A stretch of DNA of 9,395 nt from Alphaproteobacteria bacterium. GTDB lineage: Bacteria > Pseudomonadota > Alphaproteobacteria > Rickettsiales > UBA8987. The position numbers and the translations under genes were made by a program. The notes below the pieces were generated by a model that did not search any database, was not told where the DNA came from, and saw only the letters and a program-made list of their open reading frames with translations. Below, piece after piece: positions 1 to 6,212 of this stretch (the first letter of the stretch is position 1; every line of letters starts with the position of its first letter). Location: contig JAHFPR010000055.1 in assembly GCA_023269645.1 (NCBI GenBank), positions 1-9,395 on the forward strand, read 5' to 3'.

Positions 1-176
1 TTCGCGGCTTCATACGCGACCCACACCCCCGTCGCTGCTCCCAGATAGGAGATAATGCCGATGGTGGCATACTTGTCTGGGCTGAATCCCCAGACGCCGA
101 CGACCAGGAAGGTAAATGCTAACCCGGTCAGTATCCAGATTACCGGCGCGGCAGCGAAGGCGAGGAACTTTCTCAT
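1..176 (-). CDS. small membrane protein of unknown function, C-terminus cut by window edge
   Basis: The reading frame starts at ATG 176-174 and stays open to the window edge (58 codons seen), so the end is missing. The visible product begins MRKFLAFAAAPVIWILTG and has two hydrophobic segments, about residues 4-29 and 37-54, joined by a short polar turn (GFSPDKY). This suggests a small two-helix inner-membrane protein. A purine-rich ribosome site, AGGAAAGGGG on the minus strand (195-186), lies about 9 bases before the ATG, which supports this start. The frame overlaps the tail of the open frame of the upstream secreted-protein gene. The hydrophobic pattern and the ribosome site make this frame the more believable of the two in 1-176. 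I do not recognise the family and cannot assign a function. Confidence 0.5.
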   Translation of the reverse strand, partial: MRKFLAFAAAPVIWILTGLAFTFLVVGVWGFSPDKYATIGIISYLGAATGVWVAYEAA

Positions 177-810
177 GCGGCAGCACCCCTTTCCTATTAA
201 TAACCGCGTGAAAGGCGCTGATGCAACCTCTCCCCGTCTCATGGGTGATCTCGGCATCCTCTACCTTTGCTTCGGAATCTGAAATCTTCTTCTTGTCCAG
301 CTTCTCGGCAATCACGCGGGATTTCGCCAACCCCAGTTGCAAGATGTCGGCGATAGCGGCAATGTCGTATTTCTGGCTGATCGTATCCAGGCTCCCCTGT
401 TCGCACTCTACGACACGCACGGCGGTCTTGAGACGCTTCGCCCGACCCGCCTCCTTGCAGGCTTCCTCCAGGCGGGATAACTCTGCGGTCGCCTTGTCCA
501 GATCATTTTGAAAGTTGGTGACGCGCTGGCGCTGACTGCGCTCGAATTCATAGCGTTCTTCATCCCTGTTGCGCTCTTGCGCCTTGTTCCACTCGTCCAT
601 GATGTAGTTCTCGCTTGAGGGAGAGGAAAGCGGAATGGACGGCCTCAGTATCTCAGAGGGATTGACCATCTGGACGCGTGGCTGCCGCATAGAGTCATCT
701 TGCTGTTCGCAGTCCACGACGTTGCCGTTGACCACGCAGCGCGTCTTTACTTGCGCGTGAGCAAGGCTGGGAAGAGTGAGAAGAAGTACGAGGATAGCAA
801 GCTGTCGCAT
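10..810 (-). CDS. secreted/periplasmic protein of unknown function, probable frameshift near the 3' end
   Basis: The open frame encodes 266 residues from ATG 810-808, with GGAGA five bases upstream on the minus strand. Residues 1-19 form a classic signal peptide (MRQLAILVLLLTLPSLAHA) with an AHA cleavage site before Gln20, so export to the periplasm or beyond is likely. The mature start contains two cysteines (TRCVVNGNVVDCEQ) that could form a disulfide. Residues about 73-190 are highly charged and probably helical or coiled-coil, with further cysteines at 118 and 136. From about residue 192 the character changes abruptly to an Arg/His/Cys/Gly-rich sequence overlapping the next gene. In the -1 frame from position 238 the protein would end after 13 more residues at TAA 199-197 (then TAG), just before the next gene's ribosome site. 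The true product is therefore probably about 204 aa. The family is not recognised. The gene is divergent from kdp and nothing ties it to potassium transport. Confidence 0.6.
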   Translation of the reverse strand: MRQLAILVLLLTLPSLAHAQVKTRCVVNGNVVDCEQQDDSMRQPRVQMVNPSEILRPSIPLSSPSSENYIMDEWNKAQERNRDEERYEFERSQRQRVTNFQNDLDKATAELSRLEEACKEAGRAKRLKTAVRVVECEQGSLDTISQKYDIAAIADILQLGLAKSRVIAEKLDKKKISDSEAKVEDAEITHETGRGCISAFHAVINRKGVLPHEKVPRLRCRAGNLDTDRVSIYLPGRRRLGIQPRQVCHHRHYLLSGSSDGGVGRV

Positions 811-847
811 GGCCGTCTCCAGGGTAAAGTTAAAAACAAAACGGCCA

Positions 848-863
848 CCAGTTTTACAACTGG
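848..863. repeat. short palindrome CCAGTT-TTAC-AACTGG
   Basis: This is a perfect 6-base inverted repeat with a 4-base centre. It lies 38-53 bases upstream of the start codon of the minus-strand secreted-protein gene. That position would suit a repressor or activator site, or a small hairpin in the leader. The symmetry is directly visible; any regulatory role is inference. Confidence 0.35.
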
Positions 864-934
864 CAGCCGGGAGTTTATAACCGCAACTGAACGGCGCGAC
901 GCTTTTGGCCGCGAGGCTTGGACATAACGCCGCC

Positions 935-954
935 TTCCGGCCATAAGGTCGGAA
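935..954. repeat. hairpin-forming inverted repeat in intergenic region
   Basis: TTCCGGCC (935-942) and GGTCGGAA (947-954) pair over 8 positions, with one G-T wobble, around an ATAA loop. There is no T-run on either side, so it does not look like an intrinsic terminator. Its function is unknown. Confidence 0.35.
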
Positions 955-1259
955 AGCGACATGATGTTTCGATCCATGTCAGACCGTCAGTTGACAGGGT
1001 TATAAAGCCCCGGAACAGCAACTTGCCGTTCACTCGCCATTATCCGCTCTCCACATTAATTATCAAGGAAAGAGTGAGAAGATGTTTCCATTGCCCGATT
1101 CTGTAGAGGTATACCAGGGTGGAGCAAAAGGGCGGGGGCATCTATTGGCGCGGAGAAACGCGCTTCGGCAGATTCCCTTCCTGTCGCCGGGAAAGAGGTA
1201 TATAGAGGGTAAGCATAAGGGAATATATGTTGGAGGTGTCCTCCACGTTACTCTCTGCG

Positions 1260-1475
1260 GGTTCCAGAGCTTTCGGAGAGTATCAAACTTGGCCGTGGAT
1301 TGCCTGTCACTGAGCCGGAATGTGGCCAAAACGAGCCAAGATTAACCAAGGGTATTCCCCACAAGGATTTATGCTGGTTTCAGAGCTTTCCCTCCCGTTG
1401 GCGGGAGGTTCAGACTGAGCCGGGGATGAGCAGGAACTCGACAGAAACTATCCAAAAGTAACCAGGATATCTTCG
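1260..1475. repeat. degenerate direct duplication, two copies about 105-116 bases apart
   Basis: Three blocks recur in the same order. GGTTCCAGAGCTTTC (1260-1274) matches GGTTTCAGAGCTTTC (1376-1390) with one mismatch. ACTGAGCCGG (1309-1318) is repeated exactly at 1414-1423. A CCAAG-ATTAACCAAGG block around 1336-1351 resembles CCAAAAGTAACCAGG around 1452-1466. The parts between the blocks have diverged, and in the second copy they are replaced by a perfect hairpin (1391-1408). This looks like an old tandem duplication of non-coding sequence. Whether it is an extragenic repeat family present elsewhere in the genome cannot be told from this window. Confidence 0.5.
1391..1408. repeat. strong GC-rich hairpin CCTCCCG-TTGG-CGGGAGG
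   Basis: This is a perfect 7-base stem with a 4-base TTGG loop, lying inside the second copy of the intergenic duplication. It is followed only by TTCAGA rather than a T-tract, so it is a poor intrinsic terminator on the plus strand; on the minus strand the flank is AAAGCTC, which is no better. It may be a REP-like extragenic element or an mRNA structure. It lies about 100 bases upstream of the putative KdpE site. Confidence 0.4.
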
Positions 1476-1503
1476 GGGAAGAGAGAGCGCGCAGAGCGAC
1501 AAC

Positions 1504-1520
1504 TTTACATCTTTTTTACA
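1504..1520 (+). promoter_or_regulatory. putative KdpE operator (T-rich direct repeat)
   Basis: The 17-base site TTTACATCTTTTTTACA contains two TTTACA half-sites (1504-1509 and 1515-1520) exactly 11 bases apart, about one helical turn. This suits head-to-tail binding of an OmpR/PhoB-family dimer. From memory, the E. coli kdp operator core is TTTATACTTTTTTTACA, also 17 bases, and 14 positions would agree. The site ends 74 bases before the first ORF of the operon, and the operon encodes KdpE itself, so autogenous activation at low potassium is likely. The repeat is seen directly; binding by KdpE is inferred from the resemblance and the position. Confidence 0.6.
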
Positions 1521-1533
1521 GCACCCTTCCCAC

Positions 1534-1580
1534 TTTATACACTTCCACTACACAGGCAGGCATAGGCTGTAACTGAACCT
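1534..1580 (+). promoter_or_regulatory. probable kdp promoter region, core elements ambiguous
   Basis: Transcription must start between the T-rich operator and the first ORF at 1595. Two -10 candidates are visible. TATACA (1536-1541) lies 15 bases after TTTACA of the operator, used as a poor -35. TAGGCT (1563-1568) has no good -35, which is usual for activator-dependent promoters. The second would put the operator centre near -63 from the start, similar to the E. coli arrangement as I recall it. Neither can be chosen from sequence alone. Confidence 0.35.
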
Positions 1581-1594
1581 TAGAGGATTCGGTT

Positions 1595-1690
1595 ATGGAC
1601 GCTCTTTATTTGTTGCTCGGCATGGGATTCTTCCTTTTAAGCCTCGGCTTCGCCAGTTTCAGCGAGAAGCTGCTGGGCCAGGAGGAATAG
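1595..1690 (+). CDS. 31-aa small membrane protein at the head of the kdp operon
   Basis: The ORF reads MDALYLLLGMGFFLLSLG in its first 18 residues, continues FASFSEKL and ends GQEE (31 aa). It starts at ATG 1595 with AGAGGA 7 bases upstream and ends at TAG 1690, one base before the kdpF start. It has one hydrophobic helix (about residues 4-22) followed by a short amphipathic charged tail, consistent with a single-pass inner-membrane peptide. Small ORFs of this shape (a helix followed by FA-x-x-x-E-K/R-L) sit ahead of kdpF in other proteobacterial kdp operons as I remember them, but I know of no assigned role. Its first position in the operon, good ribosome site and coupling to kdpF suggest it is translated. 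It may assist KdpFABC, or serve mainly to couple translation into kdpF, whose ribosome site lies within its last codons. Confidence 0.7.
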   Translation: MDALYLLLGMGFFLLSLGFASFSEKLLGQEE

Positions 1691-1691
1691 C

Positions 1692-1784
1692 ATGGAACCG
1701 TTCCTCCTTCTTTCCGGCATCGTGGCCGCCGTACTTTTCATTTACCTCATTATCGCCCTCCTCAAACCGGAGATATTCCCATGA
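1692..1784 (+). CDS. kdpF: KdpF, small subunit of the K+-transporting ATPase
   Basis: The product is 30 aa: a single hydrophobic helix (about residues 4-24, LLLSGIVAAVLFIYLIIALL) followed by KPEIFP. The length, the single helix and the ending Leu-x-Lys-Pro-Glu-x-Phe are typical of KdpF, the peptide that stabilises the KdpABC pump in the inner membrane. The start is ATG 1692, preceded by AGGAGGAA (1680-1687) inside the end of the 31-aa ORF. The stop TGA overlaps the kdpA start in an ATGA arrangement (1781-1784), so the two are probably translationally coupled. Confidence 0.88.
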   Translation: MEPFLLLSGIVAAVLFIYLIIALLKPEIFP

Positions 1785-3556
1785 CTGGTATGTTCACCAC
1801 CAATGGACTGCTGCAGCTCGGCCTGTATTTCTTCGTGCTGCTGGCCTGCGTGAAGTCGCTTGGCGGGTATATGGCTCGGGTGTATGGCGGGCACTCCGTG
1901 TGGCTAGGGAAGCCGCTTAGGCCTCTGGAGCGGCTGTTTTACAAGACGGCTGGGATTGATCCTGCCCGCGAGATGACGTGGAAGCAATACGCCACCGCCG
2001 TGCTGATCTTCAGCTTCGGCAGCTTCGCGCTGCTGTATGTGATCCTACGCTGGCAGTCGCATTTTCCACTCAATCCGGCGGGCATGGCGGATATCACCCC
2101 CGCCCTTGCTTTCAACACGGCGGCGAGTTTCATCACGAACACGAACTGGCAGAGCTACGGCGGTGAATCCACCATCAGCTATTTCAGCCAGATGGTAGGG
2201 CTGACCATGCAGAACTTCGCTTCCGCCGCCGTCGGTATGGCAGTGATGGTGGCGCTGGTGCGCGGCCTTGCGCGGAAGAATGCGAAGACCATCGGCAACT
2301 TCTGGGCCGACCTGCTGCGCGGCAACCTCTACATCCTGCTGCCGCTTGCAATCGTTTGCGCGCTACTGCTGGCAAGCCAGGGTGTGGTGCAGAATTTCGG
2401 TGAATACGTCAAAGCACCGCTGGTGGAATCCTTACAGATTGAGGAGAAGAAAGATGATAAGGGCGTGGTCACCCAAAAGGCGGAAACCATCATCGAGCAG
2501 ACCATCGCTGTTGGGCCTGCCGCGTCGCAAATCGCCATCAAACAGTTAGGGACGAACGGTGGCGGATTCTTCAACGTCAATTCCGCGCATCCGTTCGAGA
2601 ATCCTACGCCCTTCGCCAATTTTCTGGAGGTGCTGGCGATCCTGCTGATTCCGGCCTCCCTGTGCTACACGTTCGGCGCGATGGTGGGAGATAGGCGGCA
2701 GGGCTGGGCGGTGTTGGCTGCGATGACGCTCATTTTTGTGCCATTGCTGCTCTATTGCGTGACGCAGGAGCAGGCGGGGAATCCCAAATTCGCCGCGCTT
2801 GGCATTGACCAATCCGGCGGCAATATGGAGGGTAAGGAAACGCGGTTCGGTATCGTGAACTCGGCACTGTGGGCCTCCGCCACTACCGCCGCTTCCAATG
2901 GGTCAGTGAATGCCATGCATGACTCCTTCACGCCGATGGGCGGCTTCGTACCGCTGCTGCTGATCCAGTTCGGCGAGGTGATTTATGGCGGGGTCGGTTC
3001 CGGGCTTTACGGAATGTTGATGTTCGTGATTGTCGCGGTGTTCATCGCCGGGCTGATGGTGGGACGCACGCCGGAATATCTCGGCAAGAAAATCCAGTCC
3101 TTCGAGATGAAGATGGCTTCCGTCGCTATCCTCGTCACGCCGGCATTGGTGCTGTTCGGCACGGCGCTGGGGGTGATGACTGCGGCGGGTAAAGCAGGCA
3201 TCGCAAATCCCGGCGCGCAGGGCTTCTCGGAAATACTCTACGCCTTTTCCTCTGCCGCCAATAATAACGGCAGCGCCTTCGGGGGGCTTTCGGCCAACAC
3301 GCCATTCTATAATACATGGCTTGGCATTTGCATATTGTTCGGACGCTTCTGGATCATCGTGCCGGTGCTGGCGATTGCAGGCTCCCTCGCGGCTAAGAAC
3401 AGCGTTCCGGCCTCGGCAGGGACGCTCTCCACGCACAAGCCGCTCTTCATCGCATTCCTGATCGGGACGGTGATCCTGGTGGGCGTACTTACCTATGTCC
3501 CCGCGCTGGCGCTGGGGCCGGTGGTAGAGCACTTAAACATGATTTCGGGGAAATAG
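1781..3556 (+). CDS. kdpA: KdpA, potassium-binding channel-like subunit of the K+-transporting ATPase
   Basis: KdpA (591 aa) selects and conducts K+ across the inner membrane within the KdpFABC pump. Its four pseudo-repeat filter regions are visible: [11 protein letters not shown] (about 120-129), [21 protein letters not shown] (257-277), [17 protein letters not shown] (372-388) and [16 protein letters not shown] (494-509). About ten hydrophobic helices fit the known topology. It is longer than E. coli KdpA (557 aa), mainly because of a charged, probably periplasmic loop at about 213-245 ([15 protein letters not shown]) before the second filter. Such an extension also occurs in long-form KdpA of other bacteria, so it is not a defect. 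The start ATG 1781 overlaps the kdpF stop and has GGAGA (1769-1773) at good spacing. The stop is one base before kdpB. The gene appears intact. Confidence 0.98.
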   Translation: MTGMFTTNGLLQLGLYFFVLLACVKSLGGYMARVYGGHSVWLGKPLRPLERLFYKTAGIDPAREMTWKQYATAVLIFSFGSFALLYVILRWQSHFPLNPAGMADITPALAFNTAASFITNTNWQSYGGESTISYFSQMVGLTMQNFASAAVGMAVMVALVRGLARKNAKTIGNFWADLLRGNLYILLPLAIVCALLLASQGVVQNFGEYVKAPLVESLQIEEKKDDKGVVTQKAETIIEQTIAVGPAASQIAIKQLGTNGGGFFNVNSAHPFENPTPFANFLEVLAILLIPASLCYTFGAMVGDRRQGWAVLAAMTLIFVPLLLYCVTQEQAGNPKFAALGIDQSGGNMEGKETRFGIVNSALWASATTAASNGSVNAMHDSFTPMGGFVPLLLIQFGEVIYGGVGSGLYGMLMFVIVAVFIAGLMVGRTPEYLGKKIQSFEMKMASVAILVTPALVLFGTALGVMTAAGKAGIANPGAQGFSEILYAFSSAANNNGSAFGGLSANTPFYNTWLGICILFGRFWIIVPVLAIAGSLAAKNSVPASAGTLSTHKPLFIAFLIGTVILVGVLTYVPALALGPVVEHLNMISGK

Positions 3557-3557
3557 C

Positions 3558-5609
3558 ATGAACAAGAACGAAACCATCTACCGCATCAATCTCGGGCAAG
3601 CGATTCTCTCCTCGTTCGGGAAACTCGATTTCCGCACTCAGCTTCGGAACCCGGTGATGTTCGTGGTGTATGTCGGGAGCATCCTCACCACCATCCTCTA
3701 TGCGCGCGAGCTGTTCCGGCCCACCGGTCACGAAGCGCCGTGGTTCATCCTGGCGGTGAGCGTGTGGCTGTGGTTCACGGTACTGTTTGCCAATTTCGCG
3801 GAAAGCATCGCGGAGGGACGCGGCAAGGCGCAGGCGGAGAACTTGAAAGCTTCCCGGCGAGATACGCAGGCCAAACGGCTTACATCTCAGGGAAAGCGCG
3901 ACAAGGTTAAGCTGGTGGCTTCCACAGAACTGCGGCTGGGAGATTTCGTGCTGGTGGAAGCAGGCGATATGGTTCCCGGCGACGGGCAAGTGGTCGAGGG
4001 CATCGCCAGCGTGGACGAGAGCTCCATCACCGGGGAATCCGCGCCCGTCATCCGAGAGTCGGGTGGCGACCGGGATTCCGTGACCGGCGGTACGCGCGTG
4101 CTTTCGGATTGGGTGGTCATCCGCATCACTGCCAACCCGGGCGAAATGTTCATCGATAAGATGATCTCCCTGGTGGAAGGCGCGAAACGCCAGAAAACGC
4201 CCAATGAAATCGCACTCTCCATCCTGCTTGCCGCCATGACGCTCATCTTCCTGGTGGTGACGGCCACCCTGCTGCCTTTCTCCATGTTCGGCGTAACCAC
4301 TTCCGGCCAGGGTACGGTTGTGAGCATCACGGTGCTGGTGTCCCTGCTGGTATGCCTCGCACCCACCACCATCGGCGGACTGCTTTCGGCTATCGGCATC
4401 GCGGGTATGAACCGGCTGATGAAGGCGAACGTCATCGCCATGTCGGGCCGCGCGGTGGAGGCGGCAGGGGATGTGAACATCCTGCTGCTCGACAAGACCG
4501 GCACGATCACTCACGGTAACCGGCAGGCGGTGGCGTTTATCGCGGCGGAAGGCGTGACGTTGCAGGAGCTGGCGGAAGCGGCAGAACTTTCCTCACTGGC
4601 GGACGAGACGCCGGAGGGGCGGAGTATCGTGGCACTGGCGCACGGCAAATACGGCATTACGCCTACCGACCGCGCGAAGCTCAAAGCGGAGTTTATCCCT
4701 TTCTCCGCAGAAACGCGCATCAGCGGAGTGAGGATTGGCAGGCGCGAGATTCTGAAAGGCGCGGGAGATGCCATCGAGAAGCACGCGGGTAAGATGCCCG
4801 CTTCCGCGAAAACCGCACTGGAGCAGATCGCCCGTTCCGGCGGCACGCCGATTCTGGTGGCGGATGGCAAACGGATTCTGGGTGTAGTGCATCTCAAGGA
4901 CGTGGTGAAATCCGGCATCAAGGAACGGCTGGAAAATCTGCGCCGCATGGGGATCAAGAGCGTGATGATTACCGGCGATAACCCCCTCACCGCCGCTGCT
5001 ATCGCTACGGAGGCCGGGGTGGATGATTTTCTCGCAGAAGCAAGGCCGGAAGATAAGCTCTGCCTCATCCGCGAGAAGCAGAAGGGCGGCGAGATGGTCG
5101 CGATGGTGGGCGACGGCACGAACGATGCGCCCGCGCTGGCGCAATCGGATGTCGCGGTGTGCATGAACTCCGGCACACAGGCGGCGAAAGAAGCCTCCAA
5201 CATGATCGACCTCGATTCCGACCCCACGAAGCTTATCGAAATCGTGGAGATCGGCAAGCAGCTCCTCATCACGCGCGGGGCGCTCACCACGTTCTCCATC
5301 GCCAACGACGTGGCGAAGTATTTCGCCATCATCCCGGCGGCTTTCGCCAGCACCTACCCGGTGCTGATGGTACTCAACATCATGCACCTGACCTCACCCA
5401 TGAGCGCGATTCTCTCCGCCGTCATCTTCAACGCCCTTATCATCGTGTTCCTGATCCCGCTGGCGCTCAAGGGCGTGAAGTACCGCCCGGCAAGCGCGGA
5501 CAAGCTTCTACGCCATCACGCGCTGGTCTATGGCGTGGGTGGCATCCTAGTGCCGTTCGCGGGGATTAAGGTGCTGGATATGATGCTCACCGCCGTTGGA
5601 CTGGTCTAG
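3558..5609 (+). CDS. kdpB: KdpB, P-type ATPase catalytic subunit of the K+ pump
   Basis: KdpB (683 aa) hydrolyses ATP to drive K+ uptake through KdpA. The P-type ATPase landmarks are all present. TGES (158-161) is in the actuator domain; its Ser161 corresponds to the inhibitory phosphorylation site described for E. coli Ser162. DKTGT has the phosphorylated Asp312, followed by a short nucleotide-binding domain with KGAGDAIE (400-407). [13 protein letters not shown] (471-483) and [11 protein letters not shown] (518-528) follow. The coupling residues of transmembrane helix 5 are kept as Asp584 and Lys587 (NDVAKYF). Hydrophobic segments lie near 34-50, 62-80, 218-240, 256-281, 578-598, 606-640 and 656-680. 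GGGGA (3547-3551) precedes the start, which lies one base after kdpA. Length and motifs match the family, so the enzyme should be functional. Confidence 0.98.
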   Translation: MNKNETIYRINLGQAILSSFGKLDFRTQLRNPVMFVVYVGSILTTILYARELFRPTGHEAPWFILAVSVWLWFTVLFANFAESIAEGRGKAQAENLKASRRDTQAKRLTSQGKRDKVKLVASTELRLGDFVLVEAGDMVPGDGQVVEGIASVDESSITGESAPVIRESGGDRDSVTGGTRVLSDWVVIRITANPGEMFIDKMISLVEGAKRQKTPNEIALSILLAAMTLIFLVVTATLLPFSMFGVTTSGQGTVVSITVLVSLLVCLAPTTIGGLLSAIGIAGMNRLMKANVIAMSGRAVEAAGDVNILLLDKTGTITHGNRQAVAFIAAEGVTLQELAEAAELSSLADETPEGRSIVALAHGKYGITPTDRAKLKAEFIPFSAETRISGVRIGRREILKGAGDAIEKHAGKMPASAKTALEQIARSGGTPILVADGKRILGVVHLKDVVKSGIKERLENLRRMGIKSVMITGDNPLTAAAIATEAGVDDFLAEARPEDKLCLIREKQKGGEMVAMVGDGTNDAPALAQSDVAVCMNSGTQAAKEASNMIDLDSDPTKLIEIVEIGKQLLITRGALTTFSIANDVAKYFAIIPAAFASTYPVLMVLNIMHLTSPMSAILSAVIFNALIIVFLIPLALKGVKYRPASADKLLRHHALVYGVGGILVPFAGIKVLDMMLTAVGLV

Positions 5610-5613
5610 GAGG
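5608..5613 (+). promoter_or_regulatory. kdpC ribosome binding site overlapping the kdpB stop
   Basis: AGGAGG shares its first two bases with the TAG stop of kdpB and lies four bases before the kdpC ATG at 5618. It is a near-perfect Shine-Dalgarno sequence and fixes the kdpC start. The overlap suggests coupled translation and stoichiometric synthesis of the two subunits. Confidence 0.75.
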
Positions 5614-5617
5614 AATT

Positions 5618-6199
5618 ATGATTACGCAAATGCTTCGCCCGACCCTTGCTTTTCTGGTGCTGTTCACCGTGTTGTTCGGAGGCATCTATCCGGCAATCTC
5701 CACCGTGCTTATCCAGAAGCTATTTCCCGCGCAGGCGGAGGGCAGCCTGATAAAAGACAAAGATGGTAAGGTGCTGGGTTCCGCGCTCATCGGCCAGAAC
5801 TTTACCAAGCCGGAGTATTTCTGGGGCAGAATTTCCGCCACCAGCCCACAAGCCTATAATGCGGCGAATTCGGGCGGTTCTAATCTGGGAAGCAATAATC
5901 CGGCACTGCTCGATGCGGTAAAGGGACGCATCGCCGCCCTCAAAGCTGCCGATCCCGTTAATAAGCAGCCCATTCCGGTGGATTTAGTGACTGCTTCCGC
6001 CAGCGGCCTTGATCCTCACCTCAGCCCGGCTGCGGCGCAGTATCAGGTGTCCCGCGTGGCGAAGGCGCGGGGCGTACCGGAAGCTCAGGTGCAATCCCTT
6101 GTTGCCCGTTATACGGAATCCCGCCAGTTCGGGATACTCGGTGAACCACGGGTGAACGTGCTCAAGCTAAACCTCGCACTGGACGGGAAACTGGAGTAA
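5618..6199 (+). CDS. kdpC: KdpC, accessory subunit of the K+-transporting ATPase
   Basis: KdpC (193 aa, close to the 190 of E. coli) is the single-pass subunit of KdpFABC with a large periplasmic domain. It is thought to stabilise the complex and aid its function. One N-terminal transmembrane helix covers about residues 9-31. The conserved periplasmic motifs follow in order: GSALIGQNF (54-62), [16 protein letters not shown] (67-82), SGGSNLG (85-91), [17 protein letters not shown] (124-140), then RVAKARG (146-152) and [10 protein letters not shown] (179-188). The third residue of GR-x-SAT is Ile where Pro is common, a minor difference. The gene starts 8 bases after kdpB and ends 9 bases before kdpD. 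Confidence 0.97.
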   Translation: MITQMLRPTLAFLVLFTVLFGGIYPAISTVLIQKLFPAQAEGSLIKDKDGKVLGSALIGQNFTKPEYFWGRISATSPQAYNAANSGGSNLGSNNPALLDAVKGRIAALKAADPVNKQPIPVDLVTASASGLDPHLSPAAAQYQVSRVAKARGVPEAQVQSLVARYTESRQFGILGEPRVNVLKLNLALDGKLE

Positions 6200-6212
6200 C
6201 ACTATGGCATGA
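6193..6212 (+). promoter_or_regulatory. kdpD translation start with an overlapping two-codon ORF (ATG GCA TGA)
   Basis: After the kdpC stop there are two ATGs. GGAG (6193-6196) lies 7 bases before ATG 6204-6206, which is followed by GCA and the stop TGA (6210-6212). It lies 12 bases before the true kdpD ATG (6209-6211), which overlaps that TGA. The best-spaced start therefore makes only Met-Ala, and kdpD might be reached by reinitiation at ATGA. This could keep sensor-kinase levels well below those of the pump. The arrangement is plain in the sequence; the effect on expression is inference. Confidence 0.45.

Larger units (their letters stand above)
811..1500. other. long intergenic region between divergent genes, no convincing gene
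   Basis: This stretch separates the secreted-protein gene (minus) from the kdp operon (plus). It should contain the promoter of the minus-strand gene, but I could not single out a convincing -35/-10 pair. Short open frames here (for example 1082-1345 plus) use AGA, AGG, ATA and GGA codons far more than the neighbouring genes and show no recognisable protein character. What can be seen is a set of small inverted repeats (848-863, 935-954, 1148-1163, 1172-1179 with 1217-1224, 1231-1245, 1391-1408) and a degenerate duplication in about 1260-1475. I see no tRNA, rRNA, CRISPR or insertion-sequence ends. Confidence 0.6.

Noticed and set aside
991..1006. TTGACA (991-996) close to TATAAA (1001-1006) as a promoter
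   Set aside because: Only 4 bases separate the two hexamers, far from the 16-18 needed, and no -10-like hexamer lies at the proper distance from TTGACA.
1172..1224. ATTCCCTT (1172-1179) and AAGGGAAT (1217-1224) as part of a potassium-related riboswitch such as ydaO
   Set aside because: The arms are 37 bases apart and I could not match the conserved core segments of that riboswitch class. The stretch is also about 370 bases from the first kdp ORF.
1082..1345. Plus-strand open frame of 87 codons starting MFPLPDSVEVYQ, with a purine-rich stretch before the ATG
   Set aside because: Its codons (AGA, AGG, ATA, GGA, CTA) differ from the kdp genes, it has no recognisable domain or membrane segment, it runs into the intergenic duplication, and a similar open frame exists on the opposite strand (1063-1329).
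1391..1415. Intrinsic terminator
   Set aside because: The stem is strong, but only TT follows before CAGA, so there is no U-tract on either strand.
1993..2030. KdpA being longer than the E. coli protein as a sign of a fusion or wrong start
   Set aside because: The extra length lies mostly in the loop before the second filter motif (residues ~213-245), as in other long-form KdpA proteins, and the start is fixed by the ATGA overlap with kdpF.
2903..3532. Long minus-strand open frame opposite kdpA (and similar ones at 3489-4514 and 4511-5353 opposite kdpB)
   Set aside because: These are shadows of GC-rich genes on the plus strand. Their products are His/Arg-rich or low-complexity, while the plus-strand frames carry complete, well-known motifs.
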